DNA from: Acidimicrobiaceae bacterium
GTDB taxonomy: Bacteria; Actinomycetota; Acidimicrobiia; Acidimicrobiales; RAAP-2
Assembly: GCA_003155135.1 (NCBI GenBank)
Contig: PMFN01000023.1
Coordinates: 49,105 to 89,973, forward strand
DNA length: 40,869 nucleotides
Direction: 5' to 3'
Below are positions 24,059-34,200 of the stretch, piece by piece (the stretch's first letter is position 1; every line of letters starts with the position of its first letter). A model generated the notes under the pieces. That model was not told the DNA's origin and ran no database searches. It saw nothing but the letters and a program-made list of their open reading frames with translations. The position numbers were made by a program, and so were the translations under genes.

Positions 24059-26413
24059 TCATTTGACAGTCTGACGCCGGAGCGGCTCCCGACCGAACGG
24101 TTGGGTCGGCGGCTCAGACGGAGGAACCTTTCCCGTCGGTCGGACAAGCGGGATCTCGGTCGAGACACTGCCGAGCTGCCCGTCATGGAGGATCGGGAGC
24201 GGGTCGCCGTCGATGAGCCGGTAGGTGGTGGTGTCCGGGGTGATCTCGATCCGCAGCCTGCGCCGGCGTATCGAAAGGGTGATCGCCAGACGGGTGATGT
24301 TGACGGGCAGGCGGGGCGCGAAGCCCGAGGTGCCCTGTCGCTCACGCAGGCCGGCGAATCCGGCCGCGAGGGCGATCCAGGTCCCAGCGAGAGCAGCCAC
24401 GTGGAGGCCGTCACGCGTGTTGTGCTCGAGATCGTCGAGGTCCATGAGGGCAGCCTCGGCCAGGTAGTCGTGCGCTAGGACGAGGTGCCCCACTTCAGCG
24501 GCGATCACCGCCTGGGTACAGGCCGACAGCGACGAGTCCCGCACGGTGAGCGCCTCGTAGTACGCGAAGTTGCGAGCCTTCTCGTCGTTGGTGAAGGCGT
24601 CGCCTCGCAGATGCATGGCGAGCACGAGGTCGGCCTGGTTGACCACCTGCTTGCGATAGAGGTCGAAGTAAGGGAAGTGGAGCAGGAGCGGGTACTGGTC
24701 GGCCGAGGTGGCGCCGAAGTCCCAGACCTCGTGACTGGTGAAGGCCTCCGCCTGGGGGTGGACGCCGAGCGCATCGTCGTAGGGGATGCACATCGTAGTC
24801 GCCGCGTCCCGCCACGCAGCCATCTCCTCGTCGTCGATGCCAAGCCGACGAGCCCGGTCGGGATATCGCTCGGCGACGTCTGCCGCCGAGGCGAGATTGT
24901 GCTGGGCCATGAGGTTCGTATAGAGGTTGTTGTCGGCCACCGCGGAGTACTCGTCGGGACCGGTGACCCCGTCGATGCGGAACTGACCCTGTGTGTCGTG
25001 GTGGCCGAGTGAGCGCCACAGCCGGGCGGTCTCGGCCAGCATCTCGAGACCCACCTCTCGCTCGAAGCGCTCGTCCCCGGCGACCTCGACGTAGCGGACC
25101 ACGGCGTCGGCGATGTCTGCGCCGATGTGGAAGGCGGCGGCCCCCGCCGGCCAGTACCCCGAGCACTCGGCCCCGGTGATCGTGCGCCACGGGAATGCGG
25201 CGCCCGTCAGCCCGAGCTGGCGTGCTCGTTCTTTGGCCATCGGCAGCGTGCTGTGGCGCCAGCGCAGAGCATCGGCAACGGTGTCGGGGGCGGTATAGGT
25301 GAGCACTGGGAGCACGTAGGTCTCGGTATCCCAGAAGGCGTGCCCGTCGTAGCCTGGACCGGTCAGGCCCTTGGCCGGAATGGCCCGCCCTTCAGCCCGG
25401 GCTCCCGCCTGGAGGACGTGGAAGAGCGAGAAGCGCACCGCCTGTTGGATCTCGGCATCGCCGTCGACCTCGACGTCAGCGCGATTCCAGAAGTCGTCCA
25501 GATAGGCGTGTTGCTCCTGGGCCAGGGCGTCCCAGCCCATCCGACTCGCGCCGGCGAGCGCCGCGGCGACCTGATCTCGCAACGCCGGCCCCGAACGATC
25601 CGCGGACCAGCCGTAGGCGACGAACTTGACGACGCGCAGCCGCTCGCCCGGCTCGAGGGCGGCGGTGATCGTCACCCGGCCCAGATCAGGGAAGCTCTCG
25701 GCCGACACCTGCGACGAAGACGGACCCTCGATCCGGTGGTCCATGGCCACCGCGACCCGTTGGCCACTCCGCACCGTGGTGTGCAGGAGGGCGGCACGGG
25801 CATCACCGCATTCGTGGGACTCCGAGCACAGCAGCGCTTCGAGCACGGCTGGCAACCGAGGGTCCCCGCCGGCCGCCGGAACGACCTCGTTCGCCACGAG
25901 CTCGGACTGGACCACCACCCGCAGCGGCCCGCCGATTGGTTCGATCTCGTAAGCGATCGCGGCCACCGAGCGCTGGACCAGCGACACCAGGCGCGCCGAG
26001 CGCACCCGGACCGAGCGCCGCCCCGGCGACACCCACTCGACATGTCGTTCCAAGAGGCCCGAGCGGAAGTCGAGCGATCGCTCATGGGTCCGGAGCTCGC
26101 CGGAACGGACATCGAAGGGTTGGTCGTCGAGGAGCAGGCGGATGAGCTTGGCGTTGGTGACGTTGACCACCGTTTGACCGGCCTCGGGGTAGCCGTAGCC
26201 GTCCTCGGCGTAGGGCAACGGACGGGACTCGTACACACCGTTGAGGTACGAGCCGGGGAGGCCGTAGGGCTCGCCTTCGTCGAGGTTGCCCCGCCAGCCG
26301 ATGTGACCGTTGGACAGGGCGAACAAAGATTCACTCTGGGCCAGCACGTCGAGGTCGAGCTCGGTCTCCCGCAGGCACCAGGGTTCGACGAGGTAGGCCG
26401 GATGCTGGATCAA
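24059..26413 (-). CDS. Glycoside hydrolase family 65 disaccharide phosphorylase-like enzyme
   Basis: 784 residues from TTG 26413. Full GH65 architecture: N-terminal beta-sandwich (from about 10, with FALSNGHIGWRGNLDEGEPY), helical linker, (alpha/alpha)6 barrel (about 320-690) and a small C-terminal sheet. In the barrel, GLTGPGYDGHAFWDTETY binds the sugar, and DGVTGPDEY carries the catalytic acid E488. Later VVNQADLVLAM corresponds to the phosphate-side loop, usually KQADxV. Family members phosphorolyse maltose, trehalose or kojibiose to beta-glucose-1-phosphate. The broken beta-phosphoglucomutase gene just upstream, overlapping by TTGA, shows the original pairing, as in mycobacteria. Substrate cannot be fixed. 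Confidence 0.9.
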   Translation of the reverse strand: MIQHPAYLVEPWCLRETELDLDVLAQSESLFALSNGHIGWRGNLDEGEPYGLPGSYLNGVYESRPLPYAEDGYGYPEAGQTVVNVTNAKLIRLLLDDQPFDVRSGELRTHERSLDFRSGLLERHVEWVSPGRRSVRVRSARLVSLVQRSVAAIAYEIEPIGGPLRVVVQSELVANEVVPAAGGDPRLPAVLEALLCSESHECGDARAALLHTTVRSGQRVAVAMDHRIEGPSSSQVSAESFPDLGRVTITAALEPGERLRVVKFVAYGWSADRSGPALRDQVAAALAGASRMGWDALAQEQHAYLDDFWNRADVEVDGDAEIQQAVRFSLFHVLQAGARAEGRAIPAKGLTGPGYDGHAFWDTETYVLPVLTYTAPDTVADALRWRHSTLPMAKERARQLGLTGAAFPWRTITGAECSGYWPAGAAAFHIGADIADAVVRYVEVAGDERFEREVGLEMLAETARLWRSLGHHDTQGQFRIDGVTGPDEYSAVADNNLYTNLMAQHNLASAADVAERYPDRARRLGIDDEEMAAWRDAATTMCIPYDDALGVHPQAEAFTSHEVWDFGATSADQYPLLLHFPYFDLYRKQVVNQADLVLAMHLRGDAFTNDEKARNFAYYEALTVRDSSLSACTQAVIAAEVGHLVLAHDYLAEAALMDLDDLEHNTRDGLHVAALAGTWIALAAGFAGLRERQGTSGFAPRLPVNITRLAITLSIRRRRLRIEITPDTTTYRLIDGDPLPILHDGQLGSVSTEIPLVRPTGKVPPSEPPTQPFGREPLRRQTVK

Positions 26414-27040
26414 GGCCGGCCCAAAAGCTCGGCGAGGTCGGTTACGACCGTGTCGGCGCCGTGGGCGCGCTGGGCATGGGCCTGTCCGACCCGATCGACC
26501 CCGACCACGAAACCGCCTGCCCGCCCGGCCTCCACGCCGGACAGGGCGTCCTCGAAAACCGCCGCTTGGTCGGGGTCCGCTCCCAGCGCGCGGGCAGCAG
26601 CAAGATAAGCATCGAGCGCTGGCTTTCCCGCCAGGTCCGCTTCGACGGTCACATCGCCGATACGTTCCTCGAAGAGGTCGTCGACGGCGGCGGGCGCCAG
26701 CGCCTCAGCGCAGTTGGCACTCGACGACGCCACCCCCCGCCGTGGACCGGCAGCGCGAACGGCCCGAACGTAGCGAACCGATCCGGCATAGGCCTCGACA
26801 CCGTTTTCTCGGAGCTTGCGCAGTACCGTCTCGTTCCTCGCGCGGGCGAGCCCGCAAATGGTCTCGGCCCCGGGCTGATCACTGGGATTGCCCCCGCGCT
26901 GGTCGATGTGACTCGACTGAGAGGAACGACCGCGTTCAGTCTGCCCTGGGCTTGCCGTCGACGCAGGTGTCGTAGTCGGCACGGCCGCGCTGCCGGTTTC
27001 CGCCCACCTCTCCCTCGCGACGTGAACCGTTCCCCCATCT
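26410..27040 (-). pseudogene. Broken beta-phosphoglucomutase-type HAD phosphatase
   Basis: The intact part (26892-26410, about 160 residues) carries HAD motifs II-IV: VASSSAN (Ser), LAGKPALDAYL (Lys) and VFEDALSGVEAG (acidic pair), plus the conserved ending GVDRVGQ. Upstream, homology continues in other frames: ADYDTCVDGKPRAD (26980-26939) runs into a TGA, and TRSFL in the next frame matches the usual DGVRSFL. The expected first ~35 residues, with the nucleophile motif DxDG, are absent, because the PPK2 gene ends at 27054. Without the nucleophile Asp the protein cannot work. The C-terminal frame overlaps the GH65 start by four bases, so it may still be translated as a coupling leader. Confidence 0.75.
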
Positions 27041-27053
27041 CCACCTCGGGCGC

Positions 27054-27959
27054 TCATTCCGCGAGGAGCGCCTGTCGGGCTCGGTCGAGCGCCGCACGCT
27101 CGTCGCCACCGGGCTCGGGCAGGTGAAGGTCGAGTTGTTCGATGACGTGGGCCAAGACGCCCCCGACGAGCGCTCGCCCGGCGTACTTGTGATCGGCCGG
27201 CACGACGTACCAGGGCGCCCACGGCGTCGACGTCGCGGTGATCGCCTTCTCGTACGCGTGCGTGTAGTCGTCGAAGTACGCCCGCTCCGCCAGGTCGGCG
27301 GCCGAAAACTTCCAGTGCTTGTCCGGGTCGTCGAGCCGCTCGAGGAGGCGCTTCTTCTGCTCGGCCTTGGAGACGTGGAGGAAGAGCTTGACGAAGTGCG
27401 TCCCGTTGCGCTGAAGATGACGCTCGAAGGCGTTGATGTCTTCGTAACGCCGGTGCCACAGTTTCTTCCCTGTCGCCGTGTCGGGCGGGAGGTGCTTGGC
27501 AGCGAGGACGTCGGGATGGACCCGGGTTACGAGCACCTCTTCGTAGTAGGAGCGGTTGAAGATCCCGATCCGTCCTCGCGCCGGGAGCGCCTTCTCGCAG
27601 CGCCAGAGGAAGTCGTGGCTGAGCTCGTCGGCCGATGGCCGCTTGAACGCCGTGACCTCGCATCCTTGGGGGTTGACGCCCGACATCACGTGCTTGATGG
27701 TGCCGTCCTTGCCGGCCGCGTCGAGCGCCTGGAGAATTACCAGCACCGCGTAGGTGTCGGTGGCGTACAACAGCTCCTGGGCCGGGGACAGCTCCTCTTT
27801 GAAATCCTCGAGGTCCTCCTCGGCCAGGTCTTTCGGGCTCGGTTCGTCTTTGGCGTGCAGCCAGCCGCTCTTGGTCACCTTCGTGCTACGGCCCTTGAGG
27901 TCGGCCGGCTCGCCCGGGACGACCATGAGGTCCTCGATCACTCGTTTGTGCAGCTTCAT
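27054..27959 (-). CDS. ppk2: Polyphosphate kinase 2 family protein
   Basis: 301 residues from ATG 27959 (MKLHKRVIEDLMV); an upstream extension runs into the ATPase gene and lacks homology. Walker A-like motif LDAAGKDGTIKHVMSGVNPQ (near 85), Walker B and lid region RIGIFNRSYYEEVLVTRVHP (near 133), and KLFLHVSKAEQKKRLLERL are standard for PPK2. The enzyme transfers phosphate between polyphosphate and nucleotides (ADP/GDP or AMP/ADP depending on class). The motif set and length look like the ~300-residue PPK2 group that works as a nucleotide kinase fed by polyP. The start is 10 bases after the ATPase stop, same strand, probably one transcript. Confidence 0.92.
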   Translation of the reverse strand: MKLHKRVIEDLMVVPGEPADLKGRSTKVTKSGWLHAKDEPSPKDLAEEDLEDFKEELSPAQELLYATDTYAVLVILQALDAAGKDGTIKHVMSGVNPQGCEVTAFKRPSADELSHDFLWRCEKALPARGRIGIFNRSYYEEVLVTRVHPDVLAAKHLPPDTATGKKLWHRRYEDINAFERHLQRNGTHFVKLFLHVSKAEQKKRLLERLDDPDKHWKFSAADLAERAYFDDYTHAYEKAITATSTPWAPWYVVPADHKYAGRALVGGVLAHVIEQLDLHLPEPGGDERAALDRARQALLAE

Positions 27960-27969
27960 GTGCGAGGCC

Positions 27970-30771
27970 TCACGTCCCTCTCGTAGCCGCATGTTCGGCG
28001 CACCACTCACACCGTCGGCGACCGTCCTTGCCCGACTTGTCGTTGGCGTTCTGTTTGATCGCTTGCCCGTAGGGGCAGTCGTCGTTGTCGTGGTACACCG
28101 GGTCCTCAGGATCGGTGTCGGTGTGGAACGGGGCCACCGCCGCTGCAAAGGACACGTTGCGCGGCGGACCGGCGGCGGGACCGGCTTCGGGCATGGGTCC
28201 GCTCGTCGGCACGACGGCCTCGGTGACAGCGGTCTGGTCCTTCACGGGGTCGAGGAGCCTGTACGCCAGCAGCTTCACCCGGTCAGTCAGGAGGAACCAC
28301 ACCAGCGCATAGGCCCACACGAAGAGCACCCAGTGCCAGCTGAGCGACGGCATGAAGATGCCGAACAGAGCGAGCATCGAGGCGATGGCTTCGGCACCCA
28401 GCACGGCCATCAGCAAGATACGCGCCGGGCGCGGGGTGGACCAGAACGGGCCACGGGTGCGGGTCAAGAAGATGGTCAACGACCCCGCTACCGACAGCAT
28501 CAGGTACATGAGGGTCTGGAGATGGGCGTGGTCGAGGTGGTACACATCCTTCGCCAGGCAGAACAGGCCAAAGGCGGCAATGGGTCCGACCACGCCGAGA
28601 ACGGTGGCCATCCCGATGACCAAGCGCATGTTCCAAGTCTCGGGCTGGCGCTTGTAGCGGACGTTGTCGTAGGCGATGGACAGGATGGCACCGTCGTTGA
28701 GCAGTGCGAGGACCACGATCATGATGGCCGTCACGGGGAAGAAGTTGAAGATCAGGATCGTCAAGGTGACGAACAACAGCACACGCAACGTCTCGGCGAT
28801 GCGGTAGATGGCATAGCTGTTCATCCTCTGGACAATCCGGCGGCTCTCCTTGATGGCGTCGATGATCACCGAGAGTCCGGGGGTCATCAGCACGATGTCC
28901 GCTGCCGCCCGTGCGGCGTCGGTGGCGTCCGAGACAGCGATGCCGCAATCGGCCTCCTTGAGCGCCGGGGCGTCGTTGACCCCGTCACCGGTCATGCCGA
29001 CCATGTGGCCGCGCTTTTGCAACACGTCGACGATGTGGAACTTGTGCTCGGGGAACACCTGGGCGAAGCCGTCGGCTGCCTCGATGGCGTCACTCGCCGC
29101 CTCCGACTCCTTCCGCTTGACGTCACCCAGGCTCGAGGCATCGAGGATGTCCGAGCCCATGCCCAGTGTCTTGGCGGTCTCCTGGGCGATGGCCACCTGA
29201 TCACCGGTGACCATCTTGACCCTGACACCCAGAGCCTCGGCGGTGGCGATCGTCGCTTTGGCGTCGACCCGTGGCGGGTCAAAGAGGGGCAGCACACCGA
29301 GGAACTGCCACCGGCCATGCCCCTCGGCCCGGGCCACGCCCAGGGAGCGGTACCCCCGTTTCGCGAACCCCTCGACCGCATCGTCCACGGCGGATCGCAC
29401 CTCGCCGGCGTTGGCCGAGAGCTCCATGATGACCTGCGGCGCGCCCTTGGTGACCTTGAACGAGGTGCCGTCGGCCGCTGTGACGGCTGACTCCGTGCGC
29501 TTGTGCACCGGGTCGAACGGCTGGAAATGCCCGACCTCGTATCCGTCGAGCGCCGTGTCGTCGCTCAGGCCACCGAGGACCGCCAGATCGATGGTGTCGT
29601 TGTCCTCGGCACGCGAGGCCAGGGCACCGGCCACGATGACCTGCTCTGCCGAGACTCCGGCGACGGTGAAGGGATCGCCCAGGGTGAGCTTGTTCTGGGT
29701 CAGGGTGCCCGTCTTGTCCGAACACAGGACGTCGACTCCAGCCAGCTCCTCGATGGCCACCAACTTGGAGACGATGGCCTTCTTCGTCGCCAGAAGCCGC
29801 GCCCCGACGGCCATGGTGACCGAGAGAACCGTCGGCATGGCCACGGGTATGGCCGCCACGGTGAGGACCAGGGCGAACTGCAAAGTGGTGAGAATCGGGT
29901 CGCCGCGGAGGACGGAGACGACGACGATCACCGATACCAGGGCCAGCGCCAGCAAGATCAAGAACTTCCCGATCTTGAGCACTGCCTGTTGGAAGTGGCT
30001 GACCGTCGCCGCGTCCTGGACCAGCTCGGCCGTTTTTCCGAAGTAAGTGTCCGCGCCCGTCGCGTAGACGAGTGCACTGATCTCACCCTGGCGGATGATG
30101 GAGCCGGAGAACACCGCGTCACCCGGGTGGTCAGTCACCGGGAGGGACTCTCCGGTCAGCGCGGACTGATCGACCTGCACCTCGTCGCCCGCCAGCAGCC
30201 GGGCGTCGGCCGGCACGATGTCCCCCATGCGCAGGCGGATGACGTCGCCCGGCACCAGCTCACGCGAGGGCGGGGTCACCCACTTCCCGTCACGCCTCAC
30301 CCTGGCCTTGACCGCCAGCTGGGCCTTGAGGGCGTCGATGGCCTTGCCCGCCGAGTGCTCCTCGGTAAAGCCGACGATGGCGTTCGCCAGCAGGAGGACG
30401 AGGATGATGAAGAAGTCGGGCCAGTGCTTGAGGAGGCCTGAGAGGATCACCGCGGCCTCGATCATCCACGGAATGGGCCCCCAGAAATAGGCCAGCAGCT
30501 TGAGGAGCGGATTGGCCTTCTTCTCTTCGATCTCGTTCGACCCGTACTGGACCAGTCGCTGGGCCGCCTCAGCCTCGCTGAGGCCATCGGGCGAGGACCC
30601 GAGACGCTTCTCTACCTCGGCTATGGGAAGGGATTTCAAGTCGTCGCCCGCCGCGGGCTGTCCGCCTGACTTTTGCCGGAGGACCTTGGACCCATCTGCA
30701 CTATCGGGATCGTGCTTGGCCTTGCGGTGTGGCAGGTGTGCCACTTTGTGGACAAGTTGGTTCATGCTCAT
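27970..30771 (-). CDS. P-type (type IIIA) proton-exporting ATPase with cysteine-rich tail
   Basis: 933 residues. Actuator motif TGES (206-209), PVAMP in M4 (309-313), phosphorylation motif SDKTGTLTQN (Asp352), nucleotide-domain KGAP, MVTGD and TGDGVNDAPALKEADCGIAV. M6 reads IVVLALLNDGAILSIAYDNV, with the Asp corresponding to the proton-binding residue of plant and fungal H+-ATPases. Ten membrane segments. The last ~40 residues form a small Cys/His-containing unit: DCPYGQAIK... followed by RRRCEWCAEHA, resembling a free-standing zinc-ribbon-like peptide. It pumps H+ out at ATP cost for pH control or membrane potential. Two ATGs (30771, 30765) are possible; ribosome site weak. Confidence 0.92.
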   Translation of the reverse strand: MSMNQLVHKVAHLPHRKAKHDPDSADGSKVLRQKSGGQPAAGDDLKSLPIAEVEKRLGSSPDGLSEAEAAQRLVQYGSNEIEEKKANPLLKLLAYFWGPIPWMIEAAVILSGLLKHWPDFFIILVLLLANAIVGFTEEHSAGKAIDALKAQLAVKARVRRDGKWVTPPSRELVPGDVIRLRMGDIVPADARLLAGDEVQVDQSALTGESLPVTDHPGDAVFSGSIIRQGEISALVYATGADTYFGKTAELVQDAATVSHFQQAVLKIGKFLILLALALVSVIVVVSVLRGDPILTTLQFALVLTVAAIPVAMPTVLSVTMAVGARLLATKKAIVSKLVAIEELAGVDVLCSDKTGTLTQNKLTLGDPFTVAGVSAEQVIVAGALASRAEDNDTIDLAVLGGLSDDTALDGYEVGHFQPFDPVHKRTESAVTAADGTSFKVTKGAPQVIMELSANAGEVRSAVDDAVEGFAKRGYRSLGVARAEGHGRWQFLGVLPLFDPPRVDAKATIATAEALGVRVKMVTGDQVAIAQETAKTLGMGSDILDASSLGDVKRKESEAASDAIEAADGFAQVFPEHKFHIVDVLQKRGHMVGMTGDGVNDAPALKEADCGIAVSDATDAARAAADIVLMTPGLSVIIDAIKESRRIVQRMNSYAIYRIAETLRVLLFVTLTILIFNFFPVTAIMIVVLALLNDGAILSIAYDNVRYKRQPETWNMRLVIGMATVLGVVGPIAAFGLFCLAKDVYHLDHAHLQTLMYLMLSVAGSLTIFLTRTRGPFWSTPRPARILLMAVLGAEAIASMLALFGIFMPSLSWHWVLFVWAYALVWFLLTDRVKLLAYRLLDPVKDQTAVTEAVVPTSGPMPEAGPAAGPPRNVSFAAAVAPFHTDTDPEDPVYHDNDDCPYGQAIKQNANDKSGKDGRRRCEWCAEHAATRGT

Positions 30772-30955
30772 GTGCGCTCGGTCGACGCCGTCTACTTACC
30801 GGGGAGCGCGGTCTGGGGTGTTCCCGGTGCGGCGAATCGCTCGTCGCAGGTCGACGTGCCGTCGTCTATCGCCGGCAGCTCCTTGTCGTCAGCGACAGGG
30901 GGCCGTTGCGTGGCGACGACCAGCGACGCGATCGCCGCGGTGTTCGCTGGGGTAC

Positions 30956-33325
30956 TCAAGACGCAGCGCCCCACTTCCAGTCGAGAATCTCGGGCATGTC
31001 CCGGCCATGGGCATCGACGAAACGCGCGTGCTCGACCAGCTTGTTCTGCATGGTCTGCTTCAGGTAGCTCCCCGTGGCTCCCAGCTGCGGGAGACGATCG
31101 ATTACGTCTTGGACCAGGTGGAAGCGGTCGAGGCCGTTCTGCACTCGCAGGTCGAAGGGCGTGGTGATCGTGCCCTCCTCCTTGTAGCCCCGGACATGGA
31201 GGTTGCGGTTCGTCCGGCGATAGACCAGCCGATGGATCAGCCAGGGGTAGCCGTGAAAGCCGAAGATGATGTGCTTATCCTTGGTGAAGATCGAGTCGTA
31301 GTCCGCCTCGCTCAGCCCGTGGGGGTGTTCGCTGCTGGGTTGGAGCTTCATGAGATCGACCACGTTGACCACCCTGACCTTGAGCTCGGGAAGATGCTCG
31401 CGCAGGATCGACGTGGCGGCCAGGACTTCGAGGGTGGGCGTGTCGCCGCAGCAGGCCAGCACGACGTCAGGCTCGGCATCCTGGTCGTTGCTGGCCCACT
31501 CCCAGATCCCGATTCCTTCGGCGCAGTGCACGACCGCTTGGTCCATGGTCAACCACTGGGGCATCGAGCGCTTTCCGGCGACTACGACGTTCACGTAGTT
31601 CCGGCTGCGCAGGCAGTGGTCGGCGACCGACAAGAGGCAGTTGGCGTCAGGGGGTAGGTAGACCCGCACGATGTCGGCCTTCTTGTTCACGACGTGGTCG
31701 AGGAACCCGGGGTCCTGATGGGTGAAGCCGTTGTGGTCCTGCTGCCAGACATGGGAGGCGAGCAGGTAGTTCAGCGAGGCGATCTCCCGGCGCCACGGGA
31801 GTTGGGAGGTGACCTTCAGCCACTTGGCGTGCTGGTTGAACATCGAGTCGACGATGTGGATGAAGGCCTCGTAGCAATTGAACAGCCCGTGGCGCCCGGT
31901 GAGGAGGTAACCCTCCAGCCAGCCCTCGCTCTGGTGCTCGGAGAGCATCGAGTCGAGCACCCGCCCGTCGGGTGCGAGGAACTCGTCGTTCTCGCCGATT
32001 CGGGCGTTCCACTGCCGGTTGGTGACTTCGAAGACCGCCCCCAAGAGGTTGGAGAGCGTCTCGTCGGGACCGAAGATCCGGAAGTGCCGGCTGTCGGCGT
32101 TGCGCGCCACCACATCGCGGAGGAACTCGCCGAGAACGAGGGTGTCCTCGGCATCGATCGCGCCGGGAGCAGGCACCTCCAGCGCGTGGTCGCTGAAGTC
32201 CGGCATCCGCAAGTCTCGCAGCAGCACGCCGCCGTTGGCGTGGGGGTTGGACCCCATCCGCCGATCGCCGGTCGGGGCGAGCGCGGCCAGTTCGGGCACG
32301 AGCCGGCCGTCCTCGTCGAACAGCTCCTCGGGCCGGTAACTCTTCATCCAGCGCTCGAGGAGCTCGACATGCTCGGGGTGCTCGGCGTCGACGATGATCG
32401 GCACCTGGTGGGATCGAAAGGTCCCCTCGATCTGCAAGCCGTCGACGACCTTGGGGCCGGTCCAGCCCTTGGGCGAGCGGAGCACGATCATCGGCCAGCG
32501 CGGCCGAGCAGTGAGGCCGTCCTTTCGAGCATCGGCTTGGAACTGCTGGATCTCCGTGACGGCCTGGTCCACGGCGGCCGCCATGAGCTGGTGCATCTGC
32601 TCGGGGTCGTCGCCTTCGACGAATTGCGGCGTCCAGCCGCAGCCACGGAGGAACTGGTCCAGCTCCTCGGGCTCTATGCGGGCCAGAACCGTCGGGTTGC
32701 TAATCTTGTAGCCATTCAAGTGCAGGATCGGCAGCACTGCCCCGTCGGTGACCGGGTTGAGGAACTTGTTGGAGTGCCAGGCGGTCGCCAGGGGGCCCGT
32801 TTCGGCCTCTCCGTCGCCGATGACGCAGGCGACGATGAGACCGGGATTGTCGAACGCCGCGCCGAAGGCATGACTGAGCGAGTACCCGAGTTCGCCACCT
32901 TCGTGGATCGACCCCGGCGTCGTCGGGGCGACGTGGCTGGAGATCCCGCCGGGAAACGAGAACTGGGTGAACAGCCGTGTCAACCCGGCCTCGTCCTGGC
33001 TGACGTCGGGATAGATCTCGCTGTAGGTGCCCTCCAGGTAGGTGTTGGCGACCAGTGCCGGACCGCCGTGACCGGGACCGGCCACGTAGAACATGTCGAG
33101 GTCGCGCTCTTTGATCACCCGGTTCAAGTGCACGTAGATGAAGTTCTGGCCCGGCGTCGTGCCCCAGTGTCCAACCACGAGCGGCTTCACGTGCGCCAGT
33201 TCCAGTGGCTTCTTCAGGAGCGGATTTTCGTAGAGATAGAGCTGGCCGACGGAGAGATAGTTGGCGGCACGCCAATAGGCATCCATTCTCTGGAGCAGTT
33301 GGGGAGAGAGAAGGTTCGTCGTCAC
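30956..33325 (-). CDS. xfp: Xylulose-5-phosphate/fructose-6-phosphate phosphoketolase
   Basis: 789 residues from GTG 33325, chosen because CTGAAGG lies eight bases upstream and the length then equals the family's usual size; the frame is open to 33439 but nothing there matches. Begins [20 protein letters not shown]. Phosphoketolase signatures are [39 protein letters not shown], the thiamine-diphosphate motif [14 protein letters not shown], and the C-terminal [20 protein letters not shown]. It cleaves xylulose-5-P (or fructose-6-P) with phosphate to acetyl-phosphate and glyceraldehyde-3-P (or erythrose-4-P). No acetate kinase is in the window. It heads the minus-strand block; 184 bases separate it from the ATPase. 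Confidence 0.95.
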   Translation of the reverse strand: MTTNLLSPQLLQRMDAYWRAANYLSVGQLYLYENPLLKKPLELAHVKPLVVGHWGTTPGQNFIYVHLNRVIKERDLDMFYVAGPGHGGPALVANTYLEGTYSEIYPDVSQDEAGLTRLFTQFSFPGGISSHVAPTTPGSIHEGGELGYSLSHAFGAAFDNPGLIVACVIGDGEAETGPLATAWHSNKFLNPVTDGAVLPILHLNGYKISNPTVLARIEPEELDQFLRGCGWTPQFVEGDDPEQMHQLMAAAVDQAVTEIQQFQADARKDGLTARPRWPMIVLRSPKGWTGPKVVDGLQIEGTFRSHQVPIIVDAEHPEHVELLERWMKSYRPEELFDEDGRLVPELAALAPTGDRRMGSNPHANGGVLLRDLRMPDFSDHALEVPAPGAIDAEDTLVLGEFLRDVVARNADSRHFRIFGPDETLSNLLGAVFEVTNRQWNARIGENDEFLAPDGRVLDSMLSEHQSEGWLEGYLLTGRHGLFNCYEAFIHIVDSMFNQHAKWLKVTSQLPWRREIASLNYLLASHVWQQDHNGFTHQDPGFLDHVVNKKADIVRVYLPPDANCLLSVADHCLRSRNYVNVVVAGKRSMPQWLTMDQAVVHCAEGIGIWEWASNDQDAEPDVVLACCGDTPTLEVLAATSILREHLPELKVRVVNVVDLMKLQPSSEHPHGLSEADYDSIFTKDKHIIFGFHGYPWLIHRLVYRRTNRNLHVRGYKEEGTITTPFDLRVQNGLDRFHLVQDVIDRLPQLGATGSYLKQTMQNKLVEHARFVDAHGRDMPEILDWKWGAAS

Positions 33326-34011
33326 GGAGTGGCCTTCAGATCCCATTCCGGAGGTGTCGCATCGGGTGCAATCGCGAAACCTGGTAACCCGGGTTGGCCG
33401 TCCAACCGCCAACTGGGGACTTGGAGCGGAAACGTCCATCTTCGAACTCGCTCAACAGACTCACCTCGGTGATTGCGGGTCACCAGTGATCTGGAGTGAC
33501 GCACGGTTGCGTGCTGCGTGTTCTGCCGAGGCGCAACAAATCGCCTCCGTTACAAACGTACACGCCGGAGGGGGACGGCGATCCGGCCCGGCGGCGACGT
33601 GTGGCACGGGGACTCGCCGGAAGTGGACCCGGGTGTCGGCTCCGCTGGGGCGCAGGCTTCCGTCCTGTCGTGAGCGCTCTTCCGAAATGGGTGGAGACAT
33701 CGTCCACACGGGTGCGGCCCAAAGTCCGGGGTAGACCGTATGGTTGGCAGATGGCCTTTGGGGTCCCACGGCAGCCGGGCCGGCCATCGGCGACTCAACA
33801 ACGCTGGGCTCACGAAGGCCGCATGGTGAGGCGAGGCACGTGCCGGCCCGACGGGTCACCTTCCGTGCCGACGTCCCGCAGAGACCCTTGCCGCCGAAGG
33901 GTGGCGACAGACTGAGAACCCCCTGCAGACCCCCGGGTTCGCCAGAGCAGCGGACGGACGACTCGATGTCGTCGGGATGGTAGGTCTCTGCGGCGAAGCC
34001 GGTAGGCCCGG
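33326..34011. other. 686-base stretch without a supported gene
   Basis: Upstream of the phosphoketolase and downstream of the ArdC-like scrap. A minus frame opens at ATG 34015, overlapping the scrap's stop (ATGA), and begins MTGPTGFAAETYHPDDIESS. This looks like the coupled start of a second gene, but it soon turns into low-complexity Pro/Arg/Ser sequence. Probably a decayed partner gene plus the phosphoketolase promoter region. Confidence 0.45.
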
Positions 34012-34200
34012 TCATGCCGGGACCACCTCCTCTCCCAACTCGTCGGCGGGGAGAATCGTCCGGGCACAGGCCAGCACCATGGTGGCGGTGACGGTGTCGA
34101 CGTCACCCCCGACCCATGCGGTGAAGTACCCGGCGGAGTAGATCGAGGTGTCGAGCCCCAGGCGGCGGAGACGATGTAGGCGACGGCAGTTCCGGGCGAC
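34012..34200 (-). pseudogene. Remnant of an ArdC-like zincin metallopeptidase (C-terminus)
   Basis: One minus frame gives VAYIVSAAWG (about 34190-34158). A +1 change then gives LGLDTSIYSAGYFTAW (from 34161), followed by a helix ending in MVLACARTIL and a stop at 34012-34014. Proteins with an ArdC-like ssDNA-binding and metallopeptidase domain end in just this way: AESVAYVV..GLDTSxYSxxYxxxW, then a helix with xVLxxAxxIL. The upstream DNA to about 34460 has SLLHGEV and similar traces but no HExxH motif. ArdC-type proteins are usually carried on plasmids or integrated elements. Confidence 0.58.
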
